A stretch of DNA of 13,210 nucleotides. Origin: Zasmidium citrigriseum. Taxonomy: Eukaryota; Ascomycota; Dothideomycetes; Mycosphaerellales; Mycosphaerellaceae. The stretch is from assembly GCA_002786025.1 (NCBI GenBank), contig NHNW01000134.1:1-13210 (forward strand), given 5' to 3'. A model generated the notes under the pieces. The model made no database searches and had not been told where the DNA came from. It saw nothing but the letters and a program-made list of their open reading frames with translations. Below, piece after piece: positions 9,799 through 13,210 of the stretch. Made by a program: the position numbers and the translations under genes. Position 1 is the first letter of the stretch; each line of letters begins with the position of its first letter.

Positions 9799-10380
9799 AT
9801 AGGGACTAGGTAGTCTAGCGGGAGGTCGTATTCTTCCCTCTCGCCCTACGAACTTACCGTATTAAGGTTTCTTATCTTCGCGATAGAATCGCTATTACCG
9901 TTTCTCGAAGATTACGACTTTTAACCTTTCTTATAAATATTAGGCCGAGTACGACTTTATAAACTACTATACTTATTACTTATCCTAGTCTAAATTTTTA
10001 ATCTAACTAATATTTTACCTTCGAGGGGAACTTTAGCTAGGAAACTCTTTAGGCTAGTATAGTAGGATAACGGCGGCGTAGGCTACCTAGCTAATAGGGC
10101 TACTATTTAGGGTATAGTAGATAAACTTATAGTAATAACTATCCTAGTACTAGCTAATACTAGGAAAATAATTATCGAGATAGTTAAGGTTAAGCTCGCG
10201 CTTATTATAGCTAAGGACGCCCTTAGGTAAGATCTAGTACTAGAACTCGAAGAAGGCGTAGATATCGATACCTAGCTAAAGGACTAGATATACGTCGATT
10301 AGTACCTTATATATAATACTATACCTATCGACTATACGATCTACGACGGCTAGGATCTATAGAAGATTAGTAGGGCTCGG
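9799..10380 (+). pseudogene. RIP-destroyed small coding remnant, unknown product
   Basis: Frame 1 over 9841-10380 has about 12 TAA/TAG in 180 codons. It opens with a hydrophobic Leu/Phe stretch (LTVLRFLIFAIESLLPFLED near 9853-9912), then GGVGYLANRATI near 10072-10110. A helix-like Ile/Lys part follows (KVKLALIMAKDALR, with Met or Ile undecidable), and then an acidic part (LVLELEEGVDIDT near 10234-10275). An ATA at 9799 is a possible former start. The frame runs on past two possible stops at 10384-10389 into the first 173-bp repeat, where it reads a Leu/Val-rich segment followed by a membrane-helix-like run (NIFIFVVFVGFIVVITSYLA). No family is recognised. Confidence 0.42.
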
Positions 10381-10715
10381 TTCTAATAGAAGAAGAGAGG
10401 AGTATACCTAGTACTACTTCTTCGTAGAGTAATAGAGCGGTTAGATATTAGCGTTAAGTAGGACCTTAATATCTTTATCTTCGTAGTATTCGTCGGCTTT
10501 ATCGTAGTTATTACTAGCTATCTCGCTAAGGTAAAGGAGTTAGTAGAGCTTAGTTCTAATAGAAGAAGAGTATAGTATACCTAGTACTACTTCTTCGTAG
10601 AGTAACGGGGCGGTTAGATATTAGCGTCGAGTAGGACTTTAATATCTTCGTCTTCGTAGTATTCGTTAGCTTCGTCGTAGTTATTACTAGCTATCTTACT
10701 AAGGTAAAGGAGTTA
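10381..10715 (+). repeat. 173-bp direct tandem duplication
   Basis: Unit 1 is 10381-10553 and unit 2 is 10554-10715 (slightly short), with no gaps needed to align them. Six of the differences are CG/TA swaps of a whole dinucleotide. Both units can be read into a similar peptide with a hydrophobic run (NIFxFVVFVxFxVVITSYL). The period is not a multiple of three, so one continuous frame cannot carry both. I find no CpA or TpG in either unit. Confidence 0.93.
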
Positions 10716-10868
10716 AGGAGTTCTTAGATAGGATAAAAGGAGACCTACGAAGGTTAGCGATAGGGAATATATCCGATAATTTTAAATCTAGATCTATACT
10801 TACTATAAATTATAATAGAGAATAGCTATTAGAATATATACTATAGAGGCTAGGTCGAGTAAGGCGCG

Positions 10869-10968
10869 GAGATATCTAGCTAATATTAATTTAAGAGAAC
10901 GTATATAATAATTAGAGCCTTAGAGATATCTAGCTAATATTAGTTCGAGAGGACGTATATAACGATAG
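10869..10968 (+). repeat. 54-bp direct tandem duplication
   Basis: GAGATATCTAGCTAATATTA recurs at 10869 and 10923, followed by about 25 more aligned bases. The copies differ by TA/CG swaps and A/G changes. The surrounding 10716-11041 has no supportable gene. Confidence 0.85.
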
Positions 10969-11709
10969 AAATATTCGTTTATATATACTAATAATCTTAA
11001 CCGAGAGCGCTATTTACGGATAGCGCTTCTAATATCGGTATAAGTAAGGGAGGACTAACCTAATAGATTACTCTATATTAGCCGATAGTAACGGAGCTAA
11101 TACTAGAGATAACGGCGTCTAACGATCTTATAGCTCGCGTAGAATCGCGTTAGATTAGCTTATTAACTATCTTTTAATTATACCTCTTTACCTTCGCGGC
11201 GATCTTAAGAACGTTATCTTCGATCCTACTAGTAAAGCTATAACCTAGGATACGTACGGCGACGTAAGGAGTACCGCTAGCGAGTATATAATAGCTAATA
11301 TATAAAATACCTACGTAGAGTATAGATACAAGCTAGTAGGTATGTTATAGCGAAAGTAGAGGACCGTTATAGCCTATCGAGCGAAGGAAACGGACTTCCC
11401 GCGGTTCTTCTTTATACTACCGACCGATATAGCTATAGAGTATACCGTCCTAACGCTATAGCTATAGTATACTATCGATAGTAAGTATTAAAGCCGCTAT
11501 AGCTATATTAAGTCCTAGCTAACTTATAATATAGTCGATAGTCTAGCTACCTAGGTCCTTTATAGCTCTTATTATAACTTCTCTTTAAGCGGGTAGGCGG
11601 TTAGAGAGTACTAAATCTTCTATAGTTATTAAACCGTCTTTCGGGGTTTAGGTTCTCGTCTTCGTATAAAGTAGCTTCGATACTATATAGGTCGCTATTT
11701 ATCCTATTA

Positions 11710-11710
<1 letters not shown>

Positions 11711-11749
<39 letters not shown>
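11711..11749. repeat. (ATT)13 microsatellite
   Basis: Thirteen perfect ATT units preceded by TATTAT. Under RIP the ancestral unit could have been ATT, ATC/CAT-type or GTT/TTG-type, because the T-A step between units can come from CA or TG. No interruption remains, so it was either fully converted or expanded after RIP. Confidence 0.97.
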
Positions 11750-11751
<2 letters not shown>

Positions 11752-11860
11752 GAGATAGATCTAACGCGACGCGTTTCGGACCTCGGGTAGAGATAAACGC
11801 TAAGTAAAGGATTCTCGTATATTTTACTCTAAAAGGAGAGGCGTTATAGCCTTAGGCTAC

Positions 11861-11884
11861 TAGGGTTACTTAGGGTAAGGGTTA
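11861..11884 (+). repeat. Degenerate TTAGGG-like cluster
   Basis: Three imperfect telomere-like words occur in 24 bases (TAGGGTTA, TTAGGG, TAAGGGTTA). TTAGGG contains no CpA or TpG and is immune to RIP, so chance enrichment in this kind of sequence is possible. It is too short to call an interstitial telomere. Confidence 0.25.
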
Positions 11885-12251
11885 CTCGAAACCTATAGGA
11901 AAAGGCTTCGAACGACAATAATACTACTTAAGAGTTCTATATATATTCGATCCTTCTATAAATCGTATAATATAGTTACCTCTATAGCTAGATTATACTC
12001 TAGGGGTCTTTTAGGTAGTCTAAATAGCCTTACGGACGAAACTTAGGTATCTCTAGTTTTTAGTATAAATATTAAATTCTAATACGCTTATAATTAAAAA
12101 ACGTACTACTTATCTCAACTATCGTAAAGTTTATCCTTCTTATAACTTTAACTCGCTATCTAATAATCTTTTAATAATAACGAGGATAGCGTAAGCTCCT
12201 AATCGAAACTAGGAATATCTAATTAAGCCGGCGAATACTCCGCTACGCTAG

Positions 12252-12299
12252 GAAACAATCTCTCGTATATATTCTAGGTAAAGTAAACTAGATTGTTTC
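12252..12299. repeat. Inverted repeat with surviving CpA and TpG
   Basis: Perfect 10-bp arms GAAACAATCT (12252-12261) and AGATTGTTTC (12290-12299) with a 28-base loop. Each arm holds one of the 28 surviving CpA/TpG sites, in the same sequence context. The surrounding 12125-12482 has no supportable gene. Confidence 0.7.
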
Positions 12300-12482
12300 T
12301 AAGAAGTAGTAAGTTCTAGAGCTACTACGTAAGACTAGAGGTCGTCTACTCTACGGTAGTAAGCCGATCCTTAAGGACGATATTCTCTCGCCGTATATCT
12401 TTAATAATCTTTAAAAGCTACTTAGAGCTAATACCCGTATCGTAGAATAGAGTATAAGAAGCTAGTAGGCTAGCTTAATAGT

Positions 12483-13032
12483 ACTATATCCGTATACTTA
12501 GTACTATAACTAGCTAATTATTTAGACATTAAACGGCTTACTAGCTTATTCTTATATTTATAATACGTATAAACGATACTCTCGTTATTAGCTAGTATTC
12601 TATATAGACTATATCCCTCTCGAAGGTACTACTAATAAGGCTACGGTACTACTATACCTTCTAGAGTCTCTATAATCCGGCTAGTAGTATCGTACTTCTA
12701 TAAATTAGCTATAGTATTCTTACGTATACTACGGTCTCTAGTAGCGGCCTTATCTAGCTATTATTACTATTTCTACTCCGGAACGGACTACTATATATCC
12801 CTAAGGCTATAAGGAGGATTCGAAGACTACGGATAGTATAGCTTTATACTACGAAATAGTTAGTAAGGTATTATAGCTCGTAGAGAAGAGGGTCTTATAA
12901 GGCTATTAGAATACCGATATTTATTACGTTTATAGTACTATATAACCGGGCTTGTCTATAAGGAACTAGCTAGCCTTTAAGAAGCGGAAATAGCGTTTAA
13001 GATAGGAAGGAAGATATTATCGCTAGTATAAT
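12483..13032 (+). pseudogene. RIP-destroyed coding remnant, unknown product
   Basis: Frame 3 over 12603-13020 has about 8 TAA/TAG in 140 codons, and 12661-12780 has none in 40. It reads as a hydrophobic/aromatic helix-rich protein (VVSYFYKLAIVFLRILRSLV near 12690-12750), then YYYYFYSGTDYY near 12765-12800, GGFEDYG near 12813-12833 and a charged end (REEGLIRLLEYRYLLRL near 12885-12932, then EAEIAFKIGRKIL). Stops cluster after 13027, which suggests the end. Upstream of 12480 the density rises, so the start is uncertain. No family is recognised. 13033-13210 holds nothing I can support. Confidence 0.42.
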
Positions 13033-13210
13033 AGAGGTGTCGTCGTAGCTAGTATTAGACTTAGAACCCGCTAGAGACTACTAGAGTCTCTATCCTCTAG
13101 ATCCCTAACGATAGTCGTTTAAGGCTAATAGCCTATAAATAAATACCTCTTAACCTAAATATATAAGTAGTACCGTAAAGGGTACTATACTATAGCTTTA
13201 TTTTCTAGTT

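Larger units (their letters stand above)
11042..12124 (+). pseudogene. RIP-destroyed coding remnant split by a microsatellite, unknown product
   Basis: Frame 2 has about 16 TAA/TAG in 220 codons over 11041-11700 and about 7 in 120 over 11761-12120, with 11881-12000 free of stops. The first part contains IIPLYLRGDLKNVIFDPTSK (near 11180-11240), YGDVRSTASEY (near 11256-11288), YRAKETDFPRFFFILPTDIA (near 11375-11435) and a Tyr/Ser-rich end. The only + strand ATG of the window (11342) is in this frame, probably as an internal Met. The second part is basic and Ser/Thr/Leu-rich (TYRKRLRTT near 11893-11919). A pure (ATT)n tract lies between them in the same frame. It would encode poly-Ile or poly-Val, which is unlikely in a protein, so the parts may be separate exons or separate remnants. 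No family is recognised. Confidence 0.4.
1..13210. other. RIP-saturated fungal DNA
   Basis: Seen: CA or TG occurs at only 28 + strand positions (first bases 1745, 2688, 2699, 2790, 3242, 3375, 3922, 3986, 4091, 4606, 4839, 5883, 6282, 7452, 7783, 8359, 8700, 9219, 9303, 11329, 11343, 11916, 12117, 12256, 12294, 12527, 12953, 13038). TA is in large excess and CG stays common. The only + strand ATG is at 11342-11344, and - strand ATG exists only at 4093-4091 and 12528-12526. Known: RIP of Pezizomycotina turns CpA into TpA on both strands of duplicated DNA before meiosis. Inferred: the whole window was repetitive when it was hit and is probably silent heterochromatin. Ordinary CpG deamination would deplete CpG rather than CpA, so it cannot explain this alone. 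Confidence 0.93.

Noticed and set aside
11861..11884. An interstitial telomere or subtelomere boundary.
   Set aside because: Only three imperfect words, no tandem run, and the motif is immune to RIP and so over-represented among what remains.
1..13210. An LTR retrotransposon or DNA transposon identified by catalytic motifs.
   Set aside because: I looked for reverse-transcriptase (xxDD), integrase zinc-finger, DDE and tyrosine-recombinase signatures in the recovered frames and found none I could defend. The LDD at about 3505 is in an acidic helix context, not a polymerase one. No long terminal repeats were seen.

Overview
The window looks like a fossil stretch of a filamentous ascomycete (Pezizomycotina) genome that has been saturated by repeat-induced point mutation (RIP). 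By hand scan I find only 28 CpA/TpG dinucleotides on the + strand in 13.2 kb (18 CA, 10 TG), where a composition like this would give roughly 1,500. CpG and TpA are both abundant. This is the CpA-to-TpA signature of RIP carried almost to completion. Only three ATG triplets remain (one on +, two on -) and there is no TGA on +, so ordinary gene finding fails. CAA, CAG and TGG codons have become TAA or TAG, and ATG has become ATA.

Reading frames can still be recovered. In a true frame the TAA/TAG density should drop to about the share of Gln plus Trp codons (5-7%), against roughly 10-13% in wrong frames. By this test the left part (1-3.8 kb) holds + strand coding remnants in three or four blocks, the best being 2642-3828. 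The centre holds one very long - strand frame (about 9198 to 4735, near 1,490 codons) that appears to run without a frameshift. The right part holds + strand remnants at 9799-10380, 11042-12124 and 12483-13032. I recognise none of these proteins. I found no reverse transcriptase, integrase, DDE or tyrosine recombinase motif, so the class of element, or whether this is cargo of a large one, is open.

Between the two convergent frames (2642-3828 + and 9198-4735 -) lies an array of four 97-bp units, each carrying a 39-bp hairpin, followed by two diverged hairpins. A 24-bp core of the same hairpin recurs at 9624-9647, just beyond the upstream end of the long - strand frame, so the frame is bracketed by one repeat family. 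Two further direct duplications (173 bp and 54 bp), a pure (ATT)n tract, a tRNA-like B-box hairpin and several small inverted repeats complete the layout.

The most informative signal is in the repeats. Copies of all three repeat families differ mainly by whole-dinucleotide swaps, CG in one copy and TA in the other, with the intermediates CA and TG almost absent. This fits a ratchet: once a CpG loses one C it becomes a CpA on one strand and is then driven to TpA.
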